In this document: piece after piece, positions 24,641-36,300 of the stretch
Layout of the letters: each line of letters opens with the position of its first letter
How positions within the stretch are numbered: position 1 is the first letter of the stretch
From: Nocardiopsis sp. N85
GTDB taxonomy: Bacteria; Actinomycetota; Actinomycetes; Streptosporangiales; Streptosporangiaceae
Length of the DNA: 64,000 nucleotides
NCBI RefSeq assembly: GCF_028882275.1
Contig: NZ_JARBUT010000006.1
Location: forward strand, 124,001-188,000
Direction: 5' to 3'
Made by a program: the position numbers and the translations under genes
The notes under the pieces: model-generated
What the model saw: the letters and a program-made list of their open reading frames with translations, nothing else
What the model was told of the DNA's origin: nothing
Database searches by the model: none

Positions 24641-25627
24641 GTGGCACACATCGCCCCCCGCTCCGCTCCCGCCCCCGCCTCGCCACGGCCGCCGCGCGCA
24701 CCGGTGCCCGCCGCCGGGAGCTCGGCCGTGCGGCTGCTCCTCGACATCAGCGGCGACGTGCTGGAACCGGCCTGTGCCGACGAGGCCGACGGTGTGGGGC
24801 TGCTGCGCACCGACTTCCTGTTCCACGGCCGCGCGGAGCCGCCCGCACGCGAGGAGCAGACCGCCGCCTACACGCGGATGTTCGCGGCGGTCACGGGGCG
24901 CGCCGTCACCGTCCGGGTGCTGAACGCGGGGGCGGGGGTCGCGGGGCCCGCCGCGGCACGTCCGCGGCGCGCGGCGCTGGTGGACCAGCTCGCCGCCCTC
25001 GCGGCGGCGGCCGCGCGGACCGGGGCCGACGTGGGGGTGATGGCCCCGATGGTGTCCACACCCGAGGAGGCGGGGGAGTTCGCGGACCTCGCCCGTTCCC
25101 AGGGGCTGACCCGGGCCGGGGTGATGGTGCAGGTCCCGGCGGCGGCGCTGCTGGCCGACCGGCTGCTGTACGAGGTCGACTTCGTGACGGTCTGCGCCAC
25201 CGACCTCGCCCGGTACACGATGGCCGTCGACCGGGCGGCGGACTTCCCCCCGGGCCTGCTGGACCCCTGGCAGCCGGCGGTACTGTCCCTGATCGGCTCG
25301 GTCGGGCTGGCGGGCCAGAGCCTTCAGATCCCGGTGGGGGTGTGCGGGGACGCGGTCACGGATCCGCTGCTGGCCCTGGTGCTGGCCGGGCTGGGGGTGA
25401 CCAGCCTGTCCATGGCCGCCCCGGCCCTGCCGGCGGTGCGCGACGCCCTGGGCCGCCACACCCCCGAGGAGTGCCGGAGCCTGGCCGGGCTCGCTCTGGG
25501 GGCGGGCTCGGCCCGGGCGCGCGAGGCGGTCCGGGCGGCCGCCCGCTCCCGGGGCACGGGGGCCGGTCCCGGCGGTTCCGCGGCCGGGGGACGGCCCGCG
25601 GCGCGGTGGGGCCGCCGTGCCCCCTGA
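24641..25627 (+). CDS. Truncated, degenerate PEP-utilising (enzyme I-like) protein
   Basis: A 328-residue protein resembling only the PEP-binding barrel of phosphotransferase enzyme I. Matches are ADGVGLLRTDFLFHGR, VTVRVLNAG, VMAPMVSTPEEA, GVMVQVPAAALLADRL, TDLARYTMAVDRAADF and PVGVCGDAVTDPLL. The phosphohistidine domain is absent and about 100 residues of the barrel are missing after VLNAG. Expected metal and PEP ligands are changed: the Glu of MxExPAAA is Gln and the Asn of GTNDL is Thr, though the catalytic Cys is kept. I chose the GTG at 24641 with GGAGAG upstream. It is probably not an active enzyme I; binding or regulation is possible. It lies next to the WXG100 gene, convergent. Confidence 0.65.
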   Translation: MAHIAPRSAPAPASPRPPRAPVPAAGSSAVRLLLDISGDVLEPACADEADGVGLLRTDFLFHGRAEPPAREEQTAAYTRMFAAVTGRAVTVRVLNAGAGVAGPAAARPRRAALVDQLAALAAAAARTGADVGVMAPMVSTPEEAGEFADLARSQGLTRAGVMVQVPAAALLADRLLYEVDFVTVCATDLARYTMAVDRAADFPPGLLDPWQPAVLSLIGSVGLAGQSLQIPVGVCGDAVTDPLLALVLAGLGVTSLSMAAPALPAVRDALGRHTPEECRSLAGLALGAGSARAREAVRAAARSRGTGAGPGGSAAGGRPAARWGRRAP

Positions 25628-25737
25628 CCTGTCCGGAGCGGGCCCGCCCCCGGGGCGGGAGTGGTGGCGGGGCGGCGCGCTGCGGCACCGGCGGGCGGCT
25701 CCCCGGGGCCGCCCGCCGCGAGGGCCGGAGACACCTT

Positions 25738-25766
25738 CGCCTCCGCCCCCGGCGGGGGCGGAGGCG
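25738..25766. terminator. Perfect 13-bp hairpin between convergent genes
   Basis: CGCCTCCGCCCCC (25738-25750), loop GGC, and GGGGGCGGAGGCG (25754-25766). It lies between the PEP-like gene and the WXG100 gene and could serve both. Confidence 0.75.
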
Positions 25767-25806
25767 AGGGGTGGACCCTACGGGACGGGCCGCGGGCGGG
25801 CGGCCG

Positions 25807-26157
25807 TCACCGCCGGCCGCCGGGCGTGCGCGGGTCGAACGAACCGGAGACGTCGACGTTGAGGTCCTCGGCGGAAGAGAAGCCGCGGGCGGTGCGGATC
25901 GCCCCGTCGGCGGCCTGCCTCTGCGCCACGGCCACGTAGTCGAGGAGCTGCCAGAGGATCTTCTCCGCCTCGCCCAGGGTCTCCTGCATCCGCTTCGAGT
26001 ACTCCCCCTTGACCCCCCAGGGCACCTCCTCGAAGGAGGTGATCGCGCCGCGCGCGTCGGCCACCATCTCGTCCGTGAAGTCGGCGGCCTCGTAGATGAG
26101 CCTGGTGTCCCGGCCGATCCCGTCGGCGTCGACGGAGAGGCGGTCTGATGCGGACAT
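25807..26157 (-). CDS. WXG100-like small secreted protein
   Basis: A 116-residue helical protein of the WXG100/ESX type. Two helices flank a turn at VPWGVKGEYSKRM (about residues 44-57), a variant of the Trp-x-Gly turn, and the C-terminal 20 residues are polar. Such proteins are exported by type VII systems as dimers or act as chaperones for larger WXG-type substrates. The ATG at 26157 has AAAAGGAG 7 bases upstream. It follows the YbaB-like gene by 42 bases and is divergent from the giant gene, whose N-terminus also looks WXG-like; a partner role is inferred. No type VII ATPase or channel gene is in the window. Confidence 0.78.
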   Translation of the reverse strand: MSASDRLSVDADGIGRDTRLIYEAADFTDEMVADARGAITSFEEVPWGVKGEYSKRMQETLGEAEKILWQLLDYVAVAQRQAADGAIRTARGFSSAEDLNVDVSGSFDPRTPGGRR

Positions 26158-26199
26158 CGTTCTGCTCCTTTTCGCTGTCTGGTGGCTGCGGTCGGACGG

Positions 26200-26592
26200 T
26201 CAGTCGAAGTCGTGCGGGGAGAAGCCCTGGGCGCGCAGGGCCTCGTCCACGTCCATCTCGCCGCGCAGCACGGCGGCCGTGTCGACGCCTTCGGGGGCGA
26301 AGACGTCGTACGCCCGCGCGACCCGGTCCGCCATCCGCCGCTGGGCGCGGTCGATCACCTCGACGAGCGTCGCCGACAGCTCGGCGGCGGCCATGCCCCG
26401 GTACGCGTCGGTGTGGAACACGAGCCCGGTGAGGACACCGGTCGCGTCGACCGTCGCGGTCACCAGCCGGTTCCTGGCCGTGGCCTCCTCGGTCGCCGAC
26501 TCCAGGTCCGCGCCGGCCTCCACGAGCTCCCTCATCGTCGTATCGAGCCGCCGCAGTTCGGCTTCCATCTGCTCCCACATCGATGAACTCAT
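26200..26592 (-). CDS. YbaB/EbfC-like family protein
   Basis: A 130-residue protein with the YbaB/EbfC fold: an N-terminal helix with heptads (MEAELRRLDTTMRELVEAGA), a three-strand sheet (VTATVDATGVLTGLVFH) and a long C-terminal helix (AAELSATLVEVIDRAQRRMA). Classic members bind DNA; many actinobacterial paralogues lie beside ESX-type genes, and their role there is not known. The start has AAGGAG 10 bases upstream. It is the first gene of a two-gene unit with the WXG100-like gene, sharing a 775-base divergent region with the giant gene. Confidence 0.78.
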   Translation of the reverse strand: MSSSMWEQMEAELRRLDTTMRELVEAGADLESATEEATARNRLVTATVDATGVLTGLVFHTDAYRGMAAAELSATLVEVIDRAQRRMADRVARAYDVFAPEGVDTAAVLRGEMDVDEALRAQGFSPHDFD

Positions 26593-27367
26593 GTCGCCGG
26601 ATCTCCTTCAAGGTTTTACTCAGATCGTTCACGGCGGGAATGGCCCGTGAAAGCGCCCTGCCGATGGCACTTCGGGCGGCGGCCGGAGCCACCCGGTCCC
26701 CGCCGTTCCTCGACAGCGTCCCGGAGGCCCGCCGAGCACCGCCGGCACGACCGCCCGGCCCGCACGGGGACACGGGAAACCGACGCGCCGGAAATGCGAC
26801 CACCGCCACACCGGACCGTGCAACAAAGGACGCCGCAACGGAACGCTTTACGAATGAGACGAAGAACTCCATTCACCGTCGGATCCCGCCCGTTTTCCTC
26901 GGGGAGCGAAGCCGCATCGGCCCGGCAGGTCGGGCGCGCCCGGACGGACCCCGGTCCGCGACCTCGACCCCTGTGATCAGGACGGATCCCGACAGGAGGC
27001 ACTCCCCCGGCAACACGCACCGGGAAAAGAAACAGAGAAGCAATCGCAGGAAACAGAAAAGAAAGACGAAGGAAGGAGCGCCCCGCGCGGGACGGGACCG
27101 CCCCGGCGAAGCCTTCCCTTCCGCCCGACACAACAGGTACCGCACCGGGCGAGGAGAAGGCAAGCCGCAGAGTCGCGACTATACCCATCGGAAACGCACC
27201 TCCACATTCCGCGACCGATCGAAAAACCCCGGAAACACGAATGCAACAAAAGTCCACGGCCATCCTCCGCGGAACACCCGGAAACCGGCTGTCCACTTCC
27301 ACGACTCCGCACGCTGGTGTTACCTTTACCGTCGCTTCGGATACATGTGGCGAGGAAAGGGGCGGGC
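26593..27367. promoter_or_regulatory. 775-bp divergent region upstream of the giant gene
   Basis: No gene is seen here. Base composition drops well below the surroundings between about 26760 and 27350, with a purine-rich tract at 27023-27079 made mostly of A and G. GATACAT near 27339-27345 could be a -10 box for the giant gene, and GAGGAAAGGGG just before 27368 is its ribosome site. The long A-rich leader suggests regulation or recent insertion. Confidence 0.45.
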
Positions 27368-30300
27368 ATGCTGTTCGACCCTCAGAAAATGGGTGACTCA
27401 GCACACGATTTCGTCAAAGTGATGCTGGGGATCGACCTGCCCCGGGCCAGCGCACCGGCCATGCGCGCCGCTTCGGAGGTCTACGACGTCCTCGACCAGC
27501 GGCTGCACGAGCTCTCCGACGTCATGGACACGACGCGCAACCGCATCCGGAGGAACTTCGGCGGAGCCGCCTCCGACCACTACGACCGCTCCCTCGCGGC
27601 CTTCACCAGCGGGGAGAAGGACTACATCGGCAACGCGGCGGGAACGAGCCGCATGCTCTCGGCCGAGCTGCGCAAGGCGGCGGCGAACGTCGACTACATG
27701 GTGGCGATGGTCTGGGTCCAGGTGGCCCAGCTCATCGCCGAGATCACCTGGGCCATCGCGACGGCCAAGTTCACCTTCGGCGCCTCCCTGAAGTGGATCC
27801 CGGTCTTCAAGGCGATCCGGAGCCTGGCCATCCGGCGGCTCATCGCCTGGTTCCTGGTCACCGTTCCCAGCCACCAGATCGTCAGCCAGGTCTTCGCGAG
27901 CTTCGGCGCGCTGATCCAGCGCGTCCAGATCGCCAACGGCGACCGGGACGGCTTCGACCATGACCTGCTGCGCGACGCGCACGTGGGGGCCGTGATCGAG
28001 GGGCTCGTCTCCGCCGGCATGTCCGGGGGCGTGGGGGCCTTCGTCAACAGCGGGTTCGCGAACGCCTTCATCCGGAACATCGACGACCTGCGCGGCATGC
28101 CGGACCCGCCTCCGCCGCCGCTCAGGAACGGTGCGCCCGACCCGGCGCCCCCTCCGCCGCTCAGGGAGGGCGTGCCCGACCCCGTCCCCCCGCCCCCGGT
28201 CAGAGAAGGCGGACCCGACCCCGTCCCCCCGCCGCACACGCTCAACGGCGACCTCGCCGACCTCTTCACCCGCCACCGGGACGAGATGCTGGTCCCGTTC
28301 CACCCCAACTCCCCCACCGGGGCGCGCTCCTGGGACAACGCGGTCGAACGGAACGCGTTCCGCGCGGAGATGGCGGGCGTGTTCCAGCGCGCCTTCGCCG
28401 AACGCCTGGGCGTCGATCAGGCGCGGCGGCTGGGCGACGACTACGCCGACACCCTGATCCGCTCGTGGGGCGACCCGGACCTGGGCTCCCGGCTGTCCCG
28501 GACGATCGGCGACCGGCTGCCCCCGCCCCTGCGCGAGCACCTGTCCGACGTCCCGCAGAACCTGGCCGGCTCGCTGCACGAGAGTGCGCGGGGGTTCTGG
28601 CCCTACCTGCGGGGCCTGGGACTGGGCGCGGGGACCGGGGCCGCGGAGGGCGTCCTCGGTGAGGGCCTGGGCGGTGTCGCCGGCGGCCAGGGGTTCACCG
28701 TCACCCCCTGGTCCGCCACGTCCGGCGCGACCATGAACACGGCCCACCAGCTGACCACCGACTCCGCGCTGGCGGGCATCGACGCGCTCAGCGGCCCCGG
28801 CGGCACCCTCCTTCCTCCCGACCTCCCCCCGCCCCCGGAGCCGGAGCGGCCCACCCGGGCCGAGGAGGACCCGGCACAGGGCGGGGCTCCCGTGGCGGGG
28901 CCCGCCACCGGCAACGGCGGCGGGAGGCCGACGCCCGCCGGCGGTCCGGTCATCGCCGAGATCACCGTCGTCCCGCCCGTCGGCGGCGATGAGCCCGCCC
29001 GGGGTGACGGAGACGGATCGCACGGCGGCGGGGACGAGGCCCCGGCGAACGGCGCGGACGCGCACCGCACCGGCGGCTCCCCCGTCCCGAACGCCGGTGA
29101 CCAGGACACCCCTGCGGCCCGGAGGCCGCGGGACCACGACCCGGACGGGGACGGCGGCGCGGACGCGCGCGGGCCCAACCCTCCCGAACGAACCGCCGGG
29201 ACGCCGGAGGCCCCGGCCGCCCGCCACGACCCGGGCGGGGCGGACCACACCGACGCGCATCGTTCCGGAGACGCCCCCGCCCCGCTCGCCGGAGACCGGC
29301 ACGACCCGGTCGCCGGGACCTCCCGGGACCGCGCCCCGGTCCCCTCGCACGAGGAGGGCACCGAGGGCTCCCCACCGCTCCCGGCCGCCGTGACGCCCCC
29401 GGCCGGCGCCGACCGCGCCGCACCGCCGCAGGGCACGGCTCCCCCCGGCCGACCGTCCGGCGAGGCGGGCGGGCAGTCCCGCCCGGGGCCCCAGGAGACG
29501 CCGCGGTCCCGTCCGGAACCGCCTCCCGTCGGCGAGGCCGGTCCCGAGCGGAACGGCTCCCTCTCTCCCGTCACCGTGGAGTCCCCCGCCCCGGCCGGCG
29601 GCCGGGAGACCGCGGCCCCGGCGACGGAGAGCACATCCGTCCCGGGCGACCCGGCCCCCGCCGGAACCGGCCGGTCGGGGACGGACGCGCCCCCCGCGCC
29701 GCCGACGGCCGTCCCCTCCACCGCGAACCGGAACGGGAGCGCGCCCCCGTACTCGTTCGACGCCTCGCTCAACCCCGTCGTCGGCGTCCCGGGCCTCCGG
29801 GACGCCGACGACGACAACGCCTCCCTCGGCGACACGGAATCCGACACGTCGTCGCTGTTCGACGAGGCCGCGTCCGACACGTCGAGCCCGGACACCGCCT
29901 GGTCGGACACCGAGGACGCGCCGCCCGCCGGGGCCGCCCCCGGGCACCCGGCCGTGAAGGACCCGAAAGAGTCGGAGGGCGTTGCCGACACCCCCGGCAC
30001 GGTTCCCGGGTCCGGCCCCCTGGCCTTCCCCGTGACCGAGAGCGGTCCGGCGGGGCGCGCTCCCTCCGTTTCCGCCCCCTCGGACGGACCGGCCCCGGCC
30101 ACCGTGCGCACCGACCCGCAGACGCCCCCGTCCGGGGAGGGCGCACCCGGGACCGCGCGCCCGGAGACGGACGGCGGGGAGGCGGCCCCCGTCGGCGGCC
30201 CCGCGGACGCACGCGCCGAACGCGCCGCCGACCTGGTCGCGCAGGCCCGACGGCACCTGGGCGACGGGGACGTCGCCCAAGCGCGGGCGGTGAGCGCGGA

Positions 30301-33300
30301 CATCCAGGACCTGCTCTCCCCCCGGCCCGACGACGGCGCCCCGCAGAACCCCTCCGTGCGCAGGGCCCGCACCCTGGCGCTCGGGCTGGTCTTCACCCTG
30401 TCCGACCCGGCGGACCGGCGGGCTCCCGCCGACCGGGACGCCTTCTCGGCGGACAGGGCCGAGGACGCCGCCACCCTCCTGGGGGGCGTCGAACGCAACC
30501 TCCGGGACCGCCACGACGCGGCGCGCGCCCGGCTCTGGCTCCCGGGCGGCAGCCTGACCACGCAGTACGTCCGCGACACCCTGCCCGCCGCCCCTCCGAC
30601 AGGCGCGCCGGAGAACGGCGGGGCGCCGGTGCCGAGCACCGGGGACGCCCCACCCGCCGCCGCGACCACGACGCCCGACACCACCGGTGGCACGCCGGTC
30701 CCCACACAGAGCGCGGGCACGGACACGCGTCCGGCACCGCCCGCCGCAGGCCCCGGACGCACGGCGGACGGCGCATCCGACACCCCCGGAAAGGCGGGTA
30801 CCGACCCCACCGCCTCCGGGACCGACCCGAGCGCCGACGCCCGCGCCGCGTCGGTCCTGAGCCGCCTGCCCGAACTCACCCGGGCCCTCGCGGACAACGA
30901 CATCCCCGGGGCCCGGGCCCTGGGAGCCGAGTTCTGGAGGCTGCTGCGACCCGCCGGCGGTCCGGCCCCGGAGAACCGCTCCGTCCGCGAGGCGCGCACG
31001 CTCGCGCAGGCACTGGTGTACGTCGTCTCCGACCCCTCCGACCGGCGGGTCCCCCTGAGCGGCGGGGCCATCCCGCCCGAACGCGTCCGGGACGCCGAGG
31101 TCCTGGCCCGGGGCATCGGCCGCCACCTCCGGGACCGCCACGACCCGGTCCGCGCCCGGCTCTGGCTGCCCGGCGGGCGGCTCACGACGGACTACGTCCG
31201 CTACGCGATGCAGGACCCCGCGGACCGGGGGCCGTCCCCCTACGGCGCGCCGGTCACGGCGACGACCGTCAACATGGCGTTGGTGGACGGCGAGGGGAGC
31301 ACGTCGACGCCGGTCCGGACCGAGGACCCCGGATCCCGTGCGACGGACGGGGGCACCGAGCCCCCTCCGTCCCCGCTCTCCCCCGCCGAGGCCGCGATCG
31401 TGGCGGAGCGGGCCCGCGCGACGGCGGAGAACGCCCTGGGCCTGGCACGCGGGGCCGCGGACCGGGTGTCCGCGGCGGCCCGGACGGCGACCGACGGCAC
31501 CACCGCGACCTCGGACGCCGTGGCCGCCGCAGAACAGGCCGTCCGGGCACGCGAGGAGGCCGCCCGCGCGGCCGGAGCGGCACGGGACGCGGCGCGCCTG
31601 GCCGTCGAGGCCGGCCGAGGGACGGCCTCCGCCCTCGACCGTGCCGGGCAGGAGGTCCGGGGGACGGCTCCGGGCACGGACGCCCACCGCGCCGCCGCCG
31701 ACGCCGAGGCCGCCGTCCGCACCCGCCACGAGGAGACGGTGCGGCTGCGGGACGAGGCGGAGCGCCACGCGCGGGACGCCGAGGCCGTGCTCCGCGACGC
31801 CGCCGCGACCGCGGACGACGCGCTGACGGCCGTCTCCCGTCGCGTCGCCGGGGACGCCGAGCAGTACGCGGCCAGGGCGGGCCGCGCGGCCGACGGAGCG
31901 GCCCACGCCCTGCGCGTCACACGCGAGGCCGCGGACCGGGCGACCCGGGCGACCCGGGAGGTCGTCGACGCCGCCGACACCGCGACCGCCGTGACCGCCG
32001 CGGAACAGGCCCTCCAAGCGCGGGACGCCGCCTCCACCGGGGCCGAGTCGGCGCGGCTGGCCGCGAACCAGGCGCAGGCGTTCGCGCAGCGTGCGTCCGA
32101 TTCGGTCGCACTCGCGGAGCGGATCACCCGCGTGGCCACCCCCGGCACCGACGCCCACCGCGCCGCCGCCGACAACGGGACCGCGGCGCGCGACCACCGC
32201 GAGCAGGCGGACCGGCACCGGGACGAGGCGGAGACACGCGTGGGCGAGGCGACCACCGCGCGCCACGCCTCCACCACCGCGACCGTCGACGCGCTGGCCG
32301 CCGCGGTGGACCGGGCCGCGTTCGACTCCGCGGGGACCCGTATGGCGGCCGACGAGGCCTACCGCCGGTCCGGGATCGCGGAGAACCGGCGCGCACGGGT
32401 GGAGGAGGCCGTCCGCGCGGCGGCACAGGCCGACGCCGCGCGACCCCGGCGGTTGCAGGACGTCCAGGACGCGGCCCGCCGGCTCACCGACGCCGTCCGC
32501 GAGACCCGGGAGGCGGCCGATGCCGCGGGGCGAGCGCGCACCACCGCGGAGGCCTCGGCCGATCCCGGGCGCGTCGCCGGCACCACCGCCGCCCTCGACT
32601 CCCTCGTCAGAGTGGCCACCGAACTGCGCAACTCCGAGGTGGAGACGCATCCGGACACCGCGCGGCTCACGGCCGACCTCATGCGGACCAACTGGGTGAT
32701 GGGCGGCGCGCGCCGCCTGGTCGGGGACACCGGGAACGCGCTCGCCGACGCGCGGCGGTACGCGCGGAACACCGAGGACTCGGCCGACCGCGCCGAGGCG
32801 CTGCTCCCCGGCGACCTCCCGTCCCCGTCCCGGCTGCACGAGAAGACGGACACGCGCTACGACCTGGAATACCTCGTCACCTCGCGGCTGAGCGGACCCG
32901 ACCGCCTGTTCACCAGAGCCGCGCACCAGGCGGTCGCGGACATCGTCCGCGACCGGATCACCGACCCGCCCGCCGACCTCACGCGGTTGGTCGACACGGC
33001 CCTGAGCGACGTGGCCCACGAGCACGGGATGCTCGTCTTCTTCGCCCCCGGGGGACGGGAGATCACCGTCACCGACCCAGGCACGGACACCGGCACCGAC
33101 GGGGCCGACGCCCCCCGGTCCTGGACCGTCCGCGTCGCCCTGGCCTCGGAGGACCCCGGCGGGTACCGGCACCTGGACGTCGAGCACCGGGAGTCGGGAG
33201 CGCCCCTGGAGTCCCGGGAGGAGGAGCGCAGTCACTCCACCACCACCGGGGGCACCTCGTCCTACGACCCGCGCCGCATCCTCGCGGCGCGCTTCACGGG

Positions 33301-36300
33301 AAGTCCCCTGCTGCTGGGCGACGTCAGCGGGTCCGCGGCGGGCCCGTGGGTGACGGTGGGCGGCAGTTTCTCCCGCGGGCAGCGGGCCGCGTCCCAGGGA
33401 GGGACGACCGAGGCCGCCTCCAAGATCGAGTACACGACCTTCGCCAAGCCCGAGTTCTACGCCAACGACCTGCGGGTGTGGGCCGAGGTGACCGCGGGGC
33501 CGGAAGGGGCCGGGGCGGCCGACGACGGCGGGAGCGACACCGGGGGGGCTCCTCCGCCCGCAGTCGGGTTCCCGATCGGCTCCTCCGTGGTCCGCGACGG
33601 CATGGTGTTCACCCTGGCGGGCGAGGTCCAGGGGCGGCCCGACGAGATGCCCCGGCACATCGACCTCGCCCCGGGCGCCGGCGAGGGGACCGGCCCGGGG
33701 CGCCGGCCCCGCAACCTCGGCCCGGTGGGCGGCCTGCCCATCGCCGTCCACAGCGTCACGCCGAACACCCCGGTCGGGAGCGGCCCCGCGCACACCGACC
33801 TGGGCTCCTGGGTCGCCGACTACCTCGTCTCCGACACCTACCGGCTGAACAGGGAGGTGAGCAGCGAGAACGCCGCCGTCCAATGGATGAAGGACGTCAC
33901 CGGGCCGGGAACCGGCCAGGACATCGCGCAGTGGAAGCATGAGATCCGGGAGGTCCTCAACAACGACTCCTTCCAGGAGTACCTCCCCCATCTGGACCGG
34001 GGTCCGGTCACCGTGAGCGTCTCCCACCCCCGCCTGGGCGAGGTGATGATGGAGTTCTCCGCGACGCCGCGCGACTACCGGATCAAGGACCACAGCCCCC
34101 TGATCGACGACGCGACCTTCAAGGAGAGCATCAAGGACGAGACCAGCCTCACCCAGAGCCGGAACACGAGCTTCACCCTGACCGGGGGAACCGGTTTCGG
34201 CCTGGTGGCCGAACTCCCCTCCGGAGGCACGCTCCGTGTCAACGCACCCCACGTGGAGGCCACCTGGTGGCGGTCGCTCTCCTCGGAGAGCCACAACACC
34301 TCCGGATCGGGAGAGCACCGCTCCCTGGGCCGCTACGTCTCCTCCACGGAGAAGTTCGCCGCCTACCAGGCCACCCACGACCTGTCCGTCCACGTCCAGG
34401 GTGAGGCGGCGCCCCACCGCTTCACGGTCACCGGCGTGGAACTTCTCCCCGGCGAGACCGCGGGCCGACTGGACCGGGCCGCGCGGAACGAGGAGGCGGC
34501 GGACGGCGGGGGCGACGCCGGGCGGCGCCCGCCCTTCCCGCACCTGGAGTCCGACAACCCCGTGCACTTCCGCGGCTCCCACTTCCTGGGCCTGGAGTGG
34601 AGCGGACCCGCCCCCCGGGACGCGGGCGAGGGCGAACCGGCGGTCGACCGGGACGCCGACGACACCGGGGACGACGGGGGCTCGGAGACCTCCCGGGCAC
34701 CGGCGCCGCCGGTCACGTCGGACGACCGGCGCGGCGTACTGGAGCGGTACCTGGACGACGTGTTGGCCGGGATCGCACGCGAGCACCCGGGCCTGGTCAT
34801 CCCTGAACTCGCCCGCGACCGGGACACCTACGCGCACAGGCCCGGACGGGAGGGGTCCTCCTACTTCGAGCGTTCCTTCCGCGAGCACTGGGGGTTCCGC
34901 CGCTCCTACGACACCGCCTACAAGAACACGATGCTGGTGCGCGACACCATCCAGGGCATCCGGGGGACGGACGCCCTGGAAAGGCTCGCCCGCCCCGGGG
35001 AGGGCCTGCCCCTCCGGCTCCGGGAGTCGGCGACGGTCGACCCGACCCTGATGGCGAAGCTGAAGGAGTTCTTCCGCCCGGACACGGTCACCGTCCGGCT
35101 GCACGCGCAGTTCGGCCGGCTGTCCCACGACGGGACGAGCACGGCGGAGACCGGCCTGCGGGTGCGCGGAACCGCTTCGGCCTCCACCGAGTCCGCGACG
35201 GGGAGCGCCTTCACCCTCGCCGTCTCCGCGGGTTCGGGCATGGTGCGCTCGGCCGAAGGCGACGCCCGCGGGTTCGCGCGGCTGCTCGGCGGGTTCATGG
35301 CCTCGGTGGGCTACAACCGGGTCAACCACTTCGACGCCGCCTACGGCCTGGAGCACAAGTCCGACGCCCGCCTGTTCTTCCCCGAGGGCTCGGACCGGTG
35401 GAACGGCGAAGTGACCCTCGGCGCCCGCCTGCACGACTACGACGCCGACGAACAGGCCTACGGCACCGACCAGGGCACGGAACTGCTGGACCGGCCCGTC
35501 AAGGCGACCTACTCCCTGATCACGGCCACCACCGTCGGAGACAACCTGGCCTCCCCGGAACCGGCACCGGACCGGGCCGACGAGGAGCAGGCGGCGCTGT
35601 CCCCCGAAGAGGCGCGGGAGATGCTCGACCCCCGCCCGGGGCGCCGCGACCCCGCCGAGGAGGACACCGCGGAGACCGGGGACGGGACCGGCACCACCCG
35701 CGAGGAGACGGCGCCGGAGACCGGGACCACACCGCCCGAGGAGACCGGGGCGACCTCCGAGGCGGAGGGCGAGAGCCCGGCCGCCCCGGAGACCGACAAC
35801 ACGCGCGTCCTGCTGGACCACGGCGCGATCATCGAGCACGTCAACCCCCTGCTCCAGGAGACCGGCGACACGGGACCGGGGCCGGGCCGCGGCCTCCTGC
35901 GCCGCACCCTCGACGCGTTCTCCCGCCCGCGCCGGTTCTGGTCCGATGGGGGGAGGATGAAGCTGTCCGCCTTCCTGGACGGCGTCGGCGGCGCGACCCT
36001 GCTGTCCAACCTCATGTCCCCCACCGCGGTCGCCTCCGATCCCGCGTCCTTCTCGGAATCGGGCCGCCGCAGGCGGATCGAGGTGCCCGGCACCTGGCTG
36101 TCCCCCAACGACATGCGGGCTACCGGGGTCACCAGGGTCACGGTCGGCGAGATCACCGACCTGCGGCAGACCAGGGCGCAGGTCACCGTCCAGTCCGAGA
36201 CCGCATCGACGGCGTCCGCCGCGGTCACCAGGATCGGCGGCTTCTTCGCAAGGTTCACGGGCTTCGCCGGCGGGACCACCAACACCATCGAGGAGGGCGG

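Noticed and set aside
27023-27079. Purine-rich tract considered as a replication origin or iteron
   Set aside because: No repeated iterons, DnaA boxes or rep gene nearby; only base composition is unusual.
28098-28250. Pro-rich DNA repeats considered as a CRISPR-like or VNTR array
   Set aside because: The units code in frame for PDPxPPPPLREG repeats and vary at codon positions; there are no spacers of regular length.
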